In this document: piece after piece, positions 1 through 11,425 of the stretch
How positions within the stretch are numbered: the stretch's first letter is position 1
Layout of the letters: every line of letters begins with the position of its first letter
Origin: Sympetrum striolatum
Lineage: Eukaryota; Arthropoda; Insecta; Odonata; Libellulidae
Length of the DNA stretch: 64,000 nt
Direction of reading: 5' to 3'
Assembly (NCBI GenBank): GCA_947579665.1
Contig: OX388350.1
Span: 41,759,393-41,823,392, forward strand
Notes under the pieces: model-generated
Databases searched by the model: none
Seen by the model: the letters and a program-made list of their open reading frames with translations, nothing else
What the model was told of the DNA's origin: nothing
Program-made: the position numbers and the translations under genes

Positions 1-2279
1 TCCTTCAATCAAACCGTGAAATTCCCGTGTGTATAAGTCATTACAGGGACACGTTTGACGAGCTAACGAGGGTGACGGAAGAAGCTTTCGATTGCTTGAG
101 AAAACTTAGCGTTTCCAATGAGAGAAAACGACAACCTCTCGACTTGAATGCTTCGTCGAACGTTATGAATTTCAGGTTTACGCGTCATACGCAAACATTT
201 CCGCACTAATTACGTTATGATATCTGAACGTGGGAGTATCTCTTGCTTCGCTGAAATGAAGTGCATCATCAAGAAAACGCACTAAATTCGAAAAGCAAGC
301 ATAATATTAAGTTCTTTCTCAATCATCTTACATAATTTTCCTATGCACTCAATCTTATGTTTTAGTGCTTAAGATTTCTAAAGGGAGAACAAATTAGTTT
401 AAACTAAGCCATTTTTTACTCACAAAATTCCAGTAACAAGCGTTTAGCCATAATTTATTCTATGATTGCGAATATGTTTTCAAGATACTTATTTCTGCAT
501 ATGAAATTAATTAATTATTTAAAAGTTTCACTATTTTGAAGGCTACCATTACTATTATACGCTATATTTAAATTGCATTCCAATAATATGATTTCCTTAA
601 ATAATAAAATCCTGAAGATGATTAAATATTCACTTACGTGTTGAAGAAATCAGCTTTTTCTTAAATTATATTTGGGAAGGTGTGATGATTTTATTAAAAT
701 GTTATCTTAGACGAACGAGTTCTTATTTTCTAGTAGGTAGGCAAATTTGAGGAAATCCCCTTTCATTTTAATTAATAAACGTCAGTATTTGCCCTGCTAG
801 GCACTCCAATATTAATTAATGGCAATCTTAAATTTCGTTAGCAAAAAATCTAATAAAAAACCTTCATAAAAAAGCTCTTTTCCTCACTAATACTGCCATC
901 ACATTGAATCAGCCTGCTTAAAAATCTACAATTTTCCATCCCTCTATTGTAACACTATTTCCATCTATTTTGTACTTTTAATAGCCTTGTATCGGAGAAA
1001 TAGGTATGGTAACATAGTGCAAATGAAGAAGTATTCAAAAGTAGAGCAAACAAAAGCTTAGGAAATTATATTAAAACATAGTGCAGAAGTGAGCCTTTGG
1101 CACCCACGTATGCAGTGGTCGAAAAATATATTTTCCCTCCGAATACATTGAAACCTACTTTCCGTAAAGGGCAGGAACCGAACTTCTGCTCCCTGTAACC
1201 CTTCCTACTTTTCCTTAAATAAAAATCAATGGTGCCCTTGGGACTCTTGGGTGAAGAATGCTTCCGAAGACACGTGCTGATCAATACAAACAAAGAACAA
1301 CTCCATCAATAATAATATATCTCTCTACGTTGAGCACCCGATGGGAATAACACAAGGAAAAACCCAATCATCGGGCCAAAACCACACAGAACGATATGAG
1401 AAAATATTCATTAAAAATGTAAAGGATGGCAAAGCGTACATACGAATAACGTATCTAAAGATATGGTAGCTAAAGATTGCCATGCTTATTCCAATATACT
1501 CACTGAGCAAGCGTATTCCGAATACACGCCAAATATAAGAGGATTTATTTATAGAAATACAGCATAGAAGAGGTAAATAGTCAACCCATGGGGTTGAATT
1601 CGACCTTTCAGCACTAGCACGAGGACTTGGAAATAAAACTTTAGATGAAGAGATAGTTTCCCCTTTGGTAAGGCATTAAAACTACTTTCGTTACGGAATT
1701 TTGGAGCGAATTCTAAAGTTTATAAGAGTCTTTCATAGAAATTGCAAAAAAGAACAAAAGGGTGTGACCAATGATGCTGGATTGAATTTTTACTCTTTGT
1801 CCTCTATTGATGCTGAATTAATTATAAAGGGAAAATTTGCATAATGGCACAGTCAAATAAAAGGATGATTATCAGAATGATTTAGAGACTACTATTATAC
1901 ATATATTCCAATAATTCATCAATATAAACAAAAAATAAACATTAATTGGCCTAAAATATATATTTTTCTTGATATATTCGAACAGGTTAGACTGATATGA
2001 GCTTCAAAACTCAACTGAGCAAAACAATCTCTTTTGGATACCGCGGAAACTATCACAAAAACGTTTTTATTCAGTTTAGATAAAATGTCTTATGATATCG
2101 CAAGCGTTTACAATTACTTGCAGATATATTTCACAAAGATTGATTCTATAATAAAATATTATGCTTACAGAGATAGTACCGATAGTTATAGAGACCGTTG
2201 TAAAGAAATTTAGGTTATATACTTAGATATAAGAGTCTCTAACTATCAGTGTGATCATTCTAAAATAATCAAATTAACG
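1..2279. other. Non-coding AT-rich stretch, no gene seen
   Basis: I see no recognisable gene, RNA gene or repeat here. Short open frames exist (for example 27-209 on the plus strand and 1066-1293 on the minus strand), but none shows a known motif, a splice context or convincing protein-like composition. The sequence reads as ordinary AT-rich intergenic or intronic DNA. Confidence 0.6.
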
Positions 2280-2610
2280 TCCTTTCTTTGACTTCTCGAG
2301 AGGTAACCCTTCGATTATACTATTCGTGTTCATGTTTCTTCCTCTACTTACCCTTGCACCTTGCAACCAATTTCTCTTTTAAGCATTCCTTCGCTATATA
2401 ATTTGAACCAATTAATCCATCTGCTTCAGCTTCATAACTTTAAAGCTCTTTCTTTACCCACCAACTCCAGTTTTGCTCCTCTGTTTTTCTACCTTCTCAG
2501 CACATTTTTCTATTCTACGCCATACCTCAAAAATTCTGAAGATCCACGTTTCAAATCCATAGAGAATAACAATTCAAGTACCTAAATGATTTTTTATCTT
2601 ATTCTGATTA
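2280..2610 (-). mobile_element. Decayed non-LTR retrotransposon, reverse-transcriptase C-terminal part (copy A)
   Basis: On the minus strand the frame reads VILYGFETWIF, matching the conserved LYGxETWTL segment at the end of the reverse-transcriptase region of RTE-type non-LTR retrotransposons in insects. About 100 residues follow, with several stops and frame changes; they echo the usual downstream order: an E-x-W-x-R-R segment, then KSFKVMKLKQMD (compare the R-K-x-x-W-x-G-H segment), then LKREIG and a basic stretch. Upstream, KNHL fits the usual lead-in to LYG. The copy is clearly dead. Its flank near 2539-2562 closely resembles 2849-2873, which is the same coding motif in copy B. The clade is inferred from motif style. 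Confidence 0.6.
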
Positions 2611-2650
2611 GAGAAAAATAGTTCTTATTAGATATCTAAATTTCTATTTA

Positions 2651-2834
2651 ACCGGCTTCGGTGGCGGAGAGGATAGCGTGCTAACACTCCAACGTAAAAG
2701 TCCCGGGTTCGAATCCCGGCTAGTATTTCTCTTGCTAGGGAATGGTTATGTGTCTTTGTAAATAGTAATAATTACTGAAATGGATGTAATTGGGATCTTC
2801 CTGTTTCCATTAGAGAAATTATTATTATTATTGA
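2651..2834 (+). mobile_element. tRNA-derived SINE with ATT-repeat tail
   Basis: The head (about 2653-2726) has an A-box-like TGGCGGAGAGG near 2662 and a perfect B box inside the T-arm cccgggttcgaatcccggc (about 2702-2720), as in an internal RNA polymerase III promoter. A non-tRNA body of about 90 bp follows and ends in an (ATT)n tail at 2818-2832. That arrangement is typical of a SINE rather than a working tRNA gene, and I could not fold a convincing acceptor stem. The body differs from the SINE family at 23.6 and 42.5 kb. I could not find a clear target-site duplication. It lies between two reverse-transcriptase relics. Confidence 0.6.
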
Positions 2835-2844
2835 GTGCTATTCC

Positions 2845-2965
2845 TTTTTGAAGATCCACGTTTCATATCCATAGCGAAGAAAATTTGAGGCGAAGGATTT
2901 TTTTCTAAATATCCTTTTCTCGACAACATGTAAATGAGTAAAAATAAGCACCGGAGGTAAACTTC
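2845..2965 (-). mobile_element. Decayed non-LTR retrotransposon, reverse-transcriptase fragment (copy B)
   Basis: The minus-strand frame ends EKRIFRKKSFASNFLRYGYETWIFKK. The tail LRYGYETWIFKK is the conserved LYGxETWTLRK segment, and the preceding K-R-I-x-R-K-S-F-A-S suits the usual K-R-L-x-K-x-F-V-W-S lead-in. The copy stops abruptly at the ATT tail of the SINE, so it is truncated. It is the same segment as in copy A about 310 bp away in the same orientation, with about 25 matching bases at the nucleotide level. Two separate insertions, or one element duplicated and then split, are both possible. Confidence 0.5.
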
Positions 2966-5900
2966 TTGGTAATAGCAGGCGGTAGAAGCGTAGTGCTGGC
3001 CACATAACCCTCATCCATATCGTTTGGCTAAGTATTAGCAGCCATAACCAGCTAACTCCCAAGAGCGTTAAAAAGGTTAAAAAAAAGGGAGACTACTATT
3101 ACATATATACTTTTCAAGGTTCATCATCAATTCACTTCGCTACATAAAGAGCCTCATGCAACTAGAAAATTCCTCCAGTTATGCAACTCGCGATGAGGGG
3201 TGGTGGATGAGGTTGAAGCTCAAATATCTCGAAGGAGAATGATAAAAGCTCAATGTTTCGGAGGAAGGGGAAGCCACGAGACAGCAAACAACGCAGTGGG
3301 GATGAAAGCGGGCTGTAGTTCCATTCTCTACCGGAAAACAACGTCACTTCCGGGAAGGCCATGCCTCTCATACTATTGAAGCGACGGGGAAGAAAAGAGT
3401 TGTGACGCGGGACGACAATGGACACTGAAAGACACTCCTGCGATACTCTTCGGATCACAGCAATCGCTTCGTGTTTCGCCTCCATTGTTTCGCCTGTCGC
3501 GCTAGTTTCCATCCGAGCTTGCGCGATTTTAAAAATACGGAAAAATACTAACTACGATAGAAAAAGAATGAATCTTTTTCCAGGTGGCCTACATAAATAA
3601 AATCAATCACCATGTATTGAAAATATTAGAAAAAGGTCGATTTAAAAAATATAAAGTATAAAGAACGTTTCGCACTTCGTTCAACTCCCAGGTATTGTTG
3701 AATCTTTTATATTATGCTCAACGAAATTTAGCGGCGTCAATTGAAATAACACGCGTGTGATCGCAGAGCATGGAAAAGATTGACAACTTACTTCGTAGAC
3801 GTAAAACCTGGCATTTTATTTCGGTTGTCCTCGATTACTTTATTTGCTAACACAGATGAAATCAAAAACAAAAAAAGTAAACAGAATAGAGCAAGAGATC
3901 TTCCCTTTGGGGGAGGGATCTAGTTCATATCCGGTCTTGTCAATCCTTTTTTGTTCGTACTTGGAGGTTGTCCACTTGTGCCCTAATCTTCAAGCCAGGG
4001 AATCCAAGCAAATATACGTTCTTTCACATCAATAGAACCAAATGTATCTATGTAAACTTATTTTCACAATTAATTCAATCGGAGAAGTCTTAATTTGGAG
4101 GAACTCCGTAATTGGGATCATATTTATTAAAGAAAGCAAATTCCACAAAAACATGTTATGATATTTATGTTTTTGTTAAATAAACTGTATATGTTTTTGT
4201 GGGAATTGCATTTTTTATTTAATATAATCCTTTTTTTACAATTTAGAACTAATTTTAAAGGAAAAATCTTTGACTTTTGGAAGCTATGAATAATTTTCCT
4301 TCTTTCAAAATCTGCGTTTACTGCGAAATCATGGGAACTGAGTTACTAAGTACTAAAAATATAAAGAAAAAAGGGTTTCGCATACTCAGATGAATGAATA
4401 GTTCTGGAAGCAAATAATCCGTAAAAAATTTCAAAACCCGGACATATCTTATTAACTTATGAATATTAAAATTTTACGGAATATTCAATCTCCTGTAAAA
4501 ACTACTTAGGAGAGAAAAATAGTCTTGCTGGTACCTAAGACGTATTCATGGAAGCAATCAAGTCTTAGAAGAGCAGTTCCATAATTCACGGAAGAATGTT
4601 CTGGCATCCGCTCAAATTAAGCGTGCACAAAAATAAGTACACTTACCGCCATCCGAGCGGAATCCTCAAAAATTGGGTCAGCGGAGCTTTTCATAGAAAA
4701 TTCCCAAGTGCCATCGGAAAGCAAATGAGCATGGAGATTTAAGCTGGGCGAGCGATAGAGTGAAGGAACGCAAGGAGAGTGCACGGATGATTAACTGAGA
4801 GCAACGCAAGATGAGAAACAGCGAAAGGCAAAGATAATGCGCAGCACCGGAGCGAGGCAACGCAGCAAATCTTTCGAGAGAAATCGAGATTGCGAAAAGG
4901 GAGAGGAAAACATTTTTAAGTTTATGAAGAGCTGAAAAGGATAATGAAGATGTCTTGAGAGGATCTCCCCGAGATGAACACCTTTAAAAAAATCCAGGAA
5001 AAAGCTATTCTAGTGAATGCGAAGAAAGAAGGGAATTCATCATCTCTCTACAATCAAGATCCCCCCTTCTTGCCTCTCTCGTCCCATTTCTCCTCCATTT
5101 CCTCCTTCCTTCTAAATTATCTTCTCTTCCTTATGCTGCGTACAGTTCCATTCAGTGCGTAGGGATATTCAATATTTGCTCTGCTAAATTTATGGATTCA
5201 TAAATAAGGGAACTCGAGTTTGCTATTTTAGCACGTGTATACCTGGACTTTATTCACTGAATACCCCAGATACCAAGATACTGTATAACGAACATGAGAA
5301 CAAGTTTGTTTCATCCGTTATTTACGTATTTTTTATTTCATCAATTATGTACCTAACATATCGAATCGAACGTAATTTCCGTAATTTATCGATTAAAACA
5401 CATGTCGTAAGATATACATATTACTTACAACTGATCTTAAAAAAAATTCATTAAAATAACCCTTTTACACTAACATAACCAACTATGAGCTGGCAGGAAC
5501 TTAAGCTTGATTATTCCCATCACATGGTGACTTAATTTCTATGTTGACTATAAATAAATTATAAAAATGTGAAGAAAAATAACTATTAGTAGGATTTCTA
5601 ATATTTTATGAGGAAATTCCACAAGTATTCACGCACGAATATATTTTTTGTAATCTTTCAATAGTCCGCTAGTGTCCCTCAAATTATTATTCAGAACACG
5701 TAAAAGAATCATAAAGAGTCTAAAAAGAAAAGCCTGCCGTTCGAAAATAAATGATGGACAAACCAAAACATGATAATTCTTACCGAGTAAACTAGGTTAT
5801 TGCATAAATAACTTACATTCACCATCAGCAATTTTACTTTCTAACATATACTTCATTACTAAATGAAGGTTTTCTTTTATCAACCATGATTTCCGTTCTT

Positions 5901-6722
5901 CAGAGTTGCTAATCTGTTTTCTGGCATAGACTATCACATACGAATTTTACTAAAATTAGAATGAATAGTGTGGTTCTATAAATAGACAGAAGATCAAACA
6001 ATTCTACATGGATTACAAAACATTTTTAAACTTCCCTAATAACTTTTACTGCATAATTTCTTCCGTTCAAATGGATCACCACAATTATCTATCATTTAAA
6101 CGCTGTTTAATCTCATTAATTCCCAAAAATTTTACGACTTCCAACGATCTTAAAGCACTCGAGAGAGGAAATTATTATCCTCACAGTAGCCCTCATAAAA
6201 TACCCCATCTTCCAATATCTCTTTTATGACCCTAGTTTAAATGTAAGAAGCGACATAAAACTCTTAATTTCGAAAGGGGCAAACTAGTCTTTTTCTCATC
6301 ACTTCCCAGGCCCAGTCGATTCCTTTATCACTCCTCAGATTTTTCACCCTCAGCCTGTTTCCCTCATCTCGCTGCATCTCCTTCCCCCCCACCGGACTCT
6401 ATTAATTTCATTCCCTTCCACTCCTTCATTTCCTCAGAGCTCAATATCTCCGCCGAGATCCCTTCCGAGATGGCAGGAAGGAGATGTGTGTATTCAGTCA
6501 TTCCTTGAGAAATGAAAATCTTCGCGGAACGGAAAAAAAATGAGAAAAGATCTCCATTCGCATGGAATTAATACTTTATTTCGGAACAGATTTTGCCACT
6601 CTCCGGTGCCCTCTTCCCTGAAATTCATTTTCCCTTCCAATTCCATGTCTATCTGCACTTTGCGATGCGTGTCATTGAGACGAAGATGAGGTGAACTACT
6701 GACGTCGATATACTCCATTTCA
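2966..6722. other. Non-coding stretch with GC-richer blocks
   Basis: No gene is recognised. AT-rich sequence is interrupted by GC-richer blocks near 3160-3520, 4670-4960 and 6270-6720. The frames open on both strands in these blocks (for example 3162-3512 minus) look like by-products of base composition. A pyrimidine-rich run lies near 5040-5115 and another at 6290-6440. A foldback at 4136-4209 is listed separately. Confidence 0.55.
4136..4209. repeat. Foldback (hairpin), 19-bp arms, 36-nt loop
   Basis: The left arm gcaaattccacaaaaacat (4136-4154) pairs with the right arm atgtttttgtgggaattgc (4191-4209) almost perfectly, with one shifted base in the middle. The loop is AT-rich and carries a further partial copy of the right arm (atgtttttgt near 4167). 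The 74-nt span is the size of an insect microRNA precursor or a small foldback element. The sequence alone does not tell these apart. Confidence 0.55.
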
Positions 6723-7188
6723 TGGATATTCGATTCTGTTAAAGGGATTATTTATGGCAATTAATTAGCCTGTTAATCTTGGATATGGATGTATACCGAA
6801 AGTATACAATTCAACATATTATTTCAACAACCAGCGGACAGCGATCATCCAATTTGACATTATCAACAGAGAATGCTGAAGTGAGTCACGATAGAAGAAA
6901 TTCTGGGCAACAATTTACGAATATCCTTTTCAATTAAGATAGACAGAGATAGATAAGGTGATGGATCTTTGATTATGCTAAAGGTGTTTTGTAAGGCAAT
7001 TAGTGGATCCGTTATTCTAGGATATGGATATCTACCGAACATAATACAGATTCCACATATCTCCAGCGGACAGCGAACATCTAACCAAATTATTTATAAA
7101 TAGAAGTGAGAATACTGAAGTGAATCATAAAACAAATCCAGAGCCACTATTTGGGAATGAACCTTTCCAATTGGAATACAAATTGAGC
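6723..7188. repeat. Diverged tandem duplication, unit about 235 bp, two copies
   Basis: Copy 1 (about 6723-6950) and copy 2 (about 6962-7188) align in order along their whole length: ttctgttaaagg/ttatgctaaagg, then ggcaattaattag/ggcaattagtgg, then gatatggatgtataccgaa/gatatggatatctaccgaa, then the exact ccagcggacagcga (6831 and 7063), then gagaatgctgaagtga/gagaatactgaagtga. Small indels and many substitutions indicate an old event. No coding potential is shared by the copies. Confidence 0.7.
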
Positions 7189-9915
7189 GTTATGAGAAAT
7201 TCAAATAAATTCAATAAAGCTAAACTTAAAAAGGAAATATTTTCTCCAAAATATGCATTTCCTTCGAAGTGAATTTCATTCCAGGAGAAGTAATATCCCC
7301 TATTTTTGATTGAGTAATAATTGTGTCAAATAAATTTACACCCACTGCAAAAAATCGAGAATGCAGAATTGTTAGGCTAAATAGCTCTGAGATTAAAAAG
7401 AACCAAATTTAAATTTAATTTTCCTTAAGCATTATAGGATCATTGAAAATAAAATTTCAAAAATGAGAACGAAAACAAGGCGTGGCCTAATATGGATGAG
7501 GATAAAAAAACCTCGGTTTGAAAATATTCAATGAGATCGAATTCTTTTTTCTCACATATAGCAAGCATACCGAAAAACTTATATTCAATAAAATAAGAAA
7601 ATTTGCAGAACTGAATGATAAATAGTAATATTAATGTACGGAAAAGCAGTTAATTCAAAAATAACTTAATTTGAACAATAATACCAAGTGAGAGTCAAAA
7701 TAATACTCACTATTAAAAGCTTCTGAACTTCACTCAATCAGAAAATAGGAGACTTTCCATCAAGACACACGAAATCAAAGTAAAAAATCCTATTTTGCCG
7801 TTCAAACTTGGGCAGTAATCTTTTTTGGCCCCAAGCAGATCTCAGGGTTACATCATGCATACGAGTCGTACCAGAAATAATTCCTTTCCGGAATATGGTA
7901 GCATGCTTTCAAAAATATTCCTCGATTTCTTTTTTTAACGAATCATGCAGATAGACCGGAGGAGCATTTTTGAGTAGAATTTAAGCAGCGCCTGCTGTCA
8001 AAGACACATATTCCTTTGTGAATCGGGTCAAGAGTTCACAGTCTTTGAGGCAAATTTACCGCCATAAAAAGAAGAGGAGAAACACAGTGATCTCAGATTG
8101 AGCGGAGGTAAAATAAATGTTTCGAGGTACTTGTCCTCTCGGGCCTAGATATCGAATCAAGGCAAGCCCCTGAAAGACATGTAAACGACGGAATTTTAGC
8201 CAGGCATTTTAGACGCGGAATTTCTGCAATTCATCGCCGTAACTCGACCCCGATCTGCGACAACTGAGGTTTCCAGACAAAGGACGGGGTTCCAGACAGC
8301 GAGGCAAACTTTATCGGAAGATAATTAAGAAAATGAAACGTCAAAAGCTCAAAGCGCTGAGAAAGATATTAGCTGCCTAGGGCTGCACTTGGAGAACTGT
8401 GAGTAATATGGCCTCGACTGTGCACCAAAGAAAATTCCAGTTTCATTTCATCTTGTCAACCGCAAGAGGCCAAAACCCGTTCAAACAGAAGACTGACGCT
8501 TCTTACTCCAAAGATACTCATAATGCAATTTCAGTCTCTCGTGATTGAAATTAAAAGCATATGAAAGATCGTCTCAATTAATAACGAGATACTGGGCTCT
8601 GCTTCATATTTTTTTTTTAATAACGACATTCAGCGGATAATTGGTATACCTAAGAAGAAACTCCAGACTGGCATTAAAGATATTTTTGTTCAGTAGTCTC
8701 AGAAATCATTACTGAACAAACCAATAGATAATGAAAACAGAAATTAGCTGCTGGGGTGTTCTAAAATTATAAGGATTAAGAAAATCGGCATATAAAAAAC
8801 GATATGCGATTTTTATATTCGGTCTTGATTTATTTATTATGTATAAAGATATACACGCAGAATCCATTAATCTCATGATGAATATGAATGTATACATAAA
8901 AATGAATTTAGATTAATTCTCATCATTCCTAAAATCTTTGGAAGCAGTTTAGCGCAAAACGTTGTAGATCATCAGCAGTTAGTATTGAGTAGGTTTAATT
9001 TAACTTTTCGACAAGCTACGATCATATTATCTTGAGTAAATGAATTTGCCATTTACTGCTCTTTCGATTTCATACGATAAATGACGCTATGTTGGAAAAA
9101 TAAGTGCCCATACATCTGATATTTAATTCATTTAGGGTAATATAAACTTGACATGACTGAAAAAATTACAAGTGACGTTCAGAGTGAATTTTTTAAATGC
9201 ATCATAAATGAAATTCTGTAACATTCATCCTGATGTATTATCCAATTTTGAAACCAGTTAATTAATTCAAAATCTTTGCCTAAGAAGTCTCTTTAAAGGA
9301 ATTTTCTAACTCTTCTGCATGTGCGTGAACTTCAGCCAGTTTGCTTTGGGTAATGGGAAAGAAACTTTCACGGCATGTAAAGAACGCGGATGAAGGTTAC
9401 CGCTTACCATCATAAATGGATTATTGCTTAAAGAGAGATGCTAATGGAAAAAGAAGCTCATGCGGAGCGTAATTTTCGAAGGGAAATAACGGTCTTGGCG
9501 AGCTCTCGCCACCCAAAAACTCGGCCGTATCTCCGTTTTTTTACGGAACGTAGCAAAAGGAGAATTTTATTTCATAAAGAGTCAGGGTAGGATGCTTTTA
9601 GGCTCCCACTACTAATCGAAATAGCATGGTTGTGAGAGTGAACTTCTCGAAAGCCAAAGGAAGATATTGACGCGAATAGTTTAACTTAAATGGGAGAAGG
9701 CGTTATGTTCAAGAGATGCATAAGTTAAAATGATTTTGCTAAAAGAGTTTACATAGATTAAATCAACGGGAGAAAATGTTACGTTTGCATAATACAATTT
9801 TAAGGTTACGATTACATTTATATCACAGTTAAACTTTATACATAATTTTAGCTATATACGATTATGAAAATATACAGTAAAACATACAAAACAAAAACAT
9901 AGTCATTCATGCAAG
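7189..9915. other. Non-coding stretch, nothing recognised
   Basis: No gene or repeat is recognised. GC-richer blocks lie near 7980-8480 and 9330-9680; between them the sequence is AT-rich. The minus-strand frame at 8709-8897 is composed of AT-biased residues and has no known motif. Confidence 0.55.
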
Positions 9916-10022
9916 ATTTTTCAGGGTTTTTGGCAGGCCTTCACTGCTTCCGTGGCAGTACCAGGGCACACATAGTCCCCACCGTACATCACCCTACCAG
10001 GCAGTCCCCAAATTTCCTCACA
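9916..10022. other. Sharp GC-rich block, possibly a retroposon fragment
   Basis: About 100 bp clearly richer in G+C than both flanks, containing ggcaggccttcactgcttcc and a following run of CCC-containing triplets. An A-rich stretch lies on its left side (9880-9900), so read on the minus strand it resembles a GC-rich 3' end followed by an A-rich tail. The GCCAC...GTGGCC style is also seen in the 3' region of the element at 10.9 kb, but I could not establish homology. Confidence 0.25.
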
Positions 10023-10889
10023 CTTTAATTAACCACAATCATTTTAGTAATTACAGTTCCTTCACACTACATTAGACTTATATATTTTTTCTTAAAAGAT
10101 TTTAGATTTTTAGGAATGAGCTTTAAGAGCGATTTAGTATATACATCACGTAATATGAAGTAATTTTCCATACATAGTTCTTGTTTGTTAATAAAGAAGT
10201 TTTCCCTCTCTATCATTCTGCGTAAATGATAAATAATACTGGACGAGACGAACGGGTTACACTCTTTACCTTAATCCACTCCTCGATTGATGCTGAGCCT
10301 CTTCGTGGTAATCCGTTATCTGGATTAGTTAGGAGAACTGACTCGGCCCAATCCCGACCCAACTCATATTTGAGAAATGCCTTTACGAGAGCCGCCTAAT
10401 AAGACAGGACCATTCCGTAAACATTTACCTTCAGGAGAAGGAACCTTCGATAACGAAGATAAGAGATGGTGTTGGAAGAATCTCCAAAGGTTGTGTGCTT
10501 TAAAAATGAGCTATGACTTGCAAAATATGAAATAGGCTCTAATTCGAGGTCACATAGCGGTATCCCGCAGATGGGAATTTTATTTACACGCCTACAACAA
10601 ACAGCCGAAATTCTTCCGAACCTTTCCAGAAACTCGCGTTGATTTTTCAGACAGCTGTTTCAGAAGGACAAATTATTGTAATAGCATGCAATCTTTCAGT
10701 TAAAAAAACTTATTTGATAACATTTCAGAAATGTAAAATAAGAATGAGGTTTACCAAAAATCTAGGATTCATTTGATAACAGTTCTACCAATGCATCTTG
10801 CATGACTTCATCTTTGCGGTTATTTAATGATTATGCCGTGACTAATATTACTCCAAATCTATCTTCAAATTCCCAACATGTAATCAATC

Positions 10890-11425
10890 TGTATCAACAT
10901 TAGTACCCTACAAGCCACCTTTCGTTATTTACAGAATGGTAGGATTGCATCAGGCGTACACAGATAAACCTAACTGGAAGGAGATTCGTAATAGACTAAC
11001 TGGTCTAAAATGTATTGATAAAAAATGACCATTCCTGTAAAGCATACACAGTGCTATCTAAAAATTATTTTGGTAAATGTTCCTATGTAAACAGAACAGT
11101 TAAAGAATGGAATGAATTAACTGAGGATATTCTTGACCCCTTCCCAAGTACTGTAACGTTTCTACGAAGAATGGAGGGACGGATCTGACACAGATGTTAC
11201 TATAGTAAAGCATTTAAATGTATTTGGGTTATATGTATATGTTATGTCATGTTTCCTATATATTTGTTTTACTTTGTATGGATATTTTCTTTACATGTAT
11301 TTCACCAGCTTGCCACCAGGCTCGTGGCCTATCTCCGAGGATATCTTATGTAATAATAAATATGATATGTGATAAAGTTATCACTAATCTGCTATTCGAT
11401 ATTTTTAACTACGTGGCAAAATAAA
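10890..11425 (+). mobile_element. 3' end of a Jockey/CR1-like non-LTR retrotransposon, decayed
   Basis: The plus strand at about 11043-11190 reads YVNRTVKEWNELTEDILD, then FPSTVTFLRRMEGRI and a stop. This matches the closing segment of Jockey/CR1/R1-type reverse transcriptases (R-T-V-R-x-W-N-x-L-P, then P-S-x-x-x-F-K-x-x-L). Upstream, HQAYTDKPNWKEIRNRL (about 10948-11000) fits the expected preceding region, but a stop and a frame change separate the parts. From the stop to about 11425 is a plausible 3' untranslated region with a short GC-rich motif near 11310-11340 and a run of AATAA-like words near 11350. Only the last part of the element is present, as expected from 5' truncation. Confidence 0.6.
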
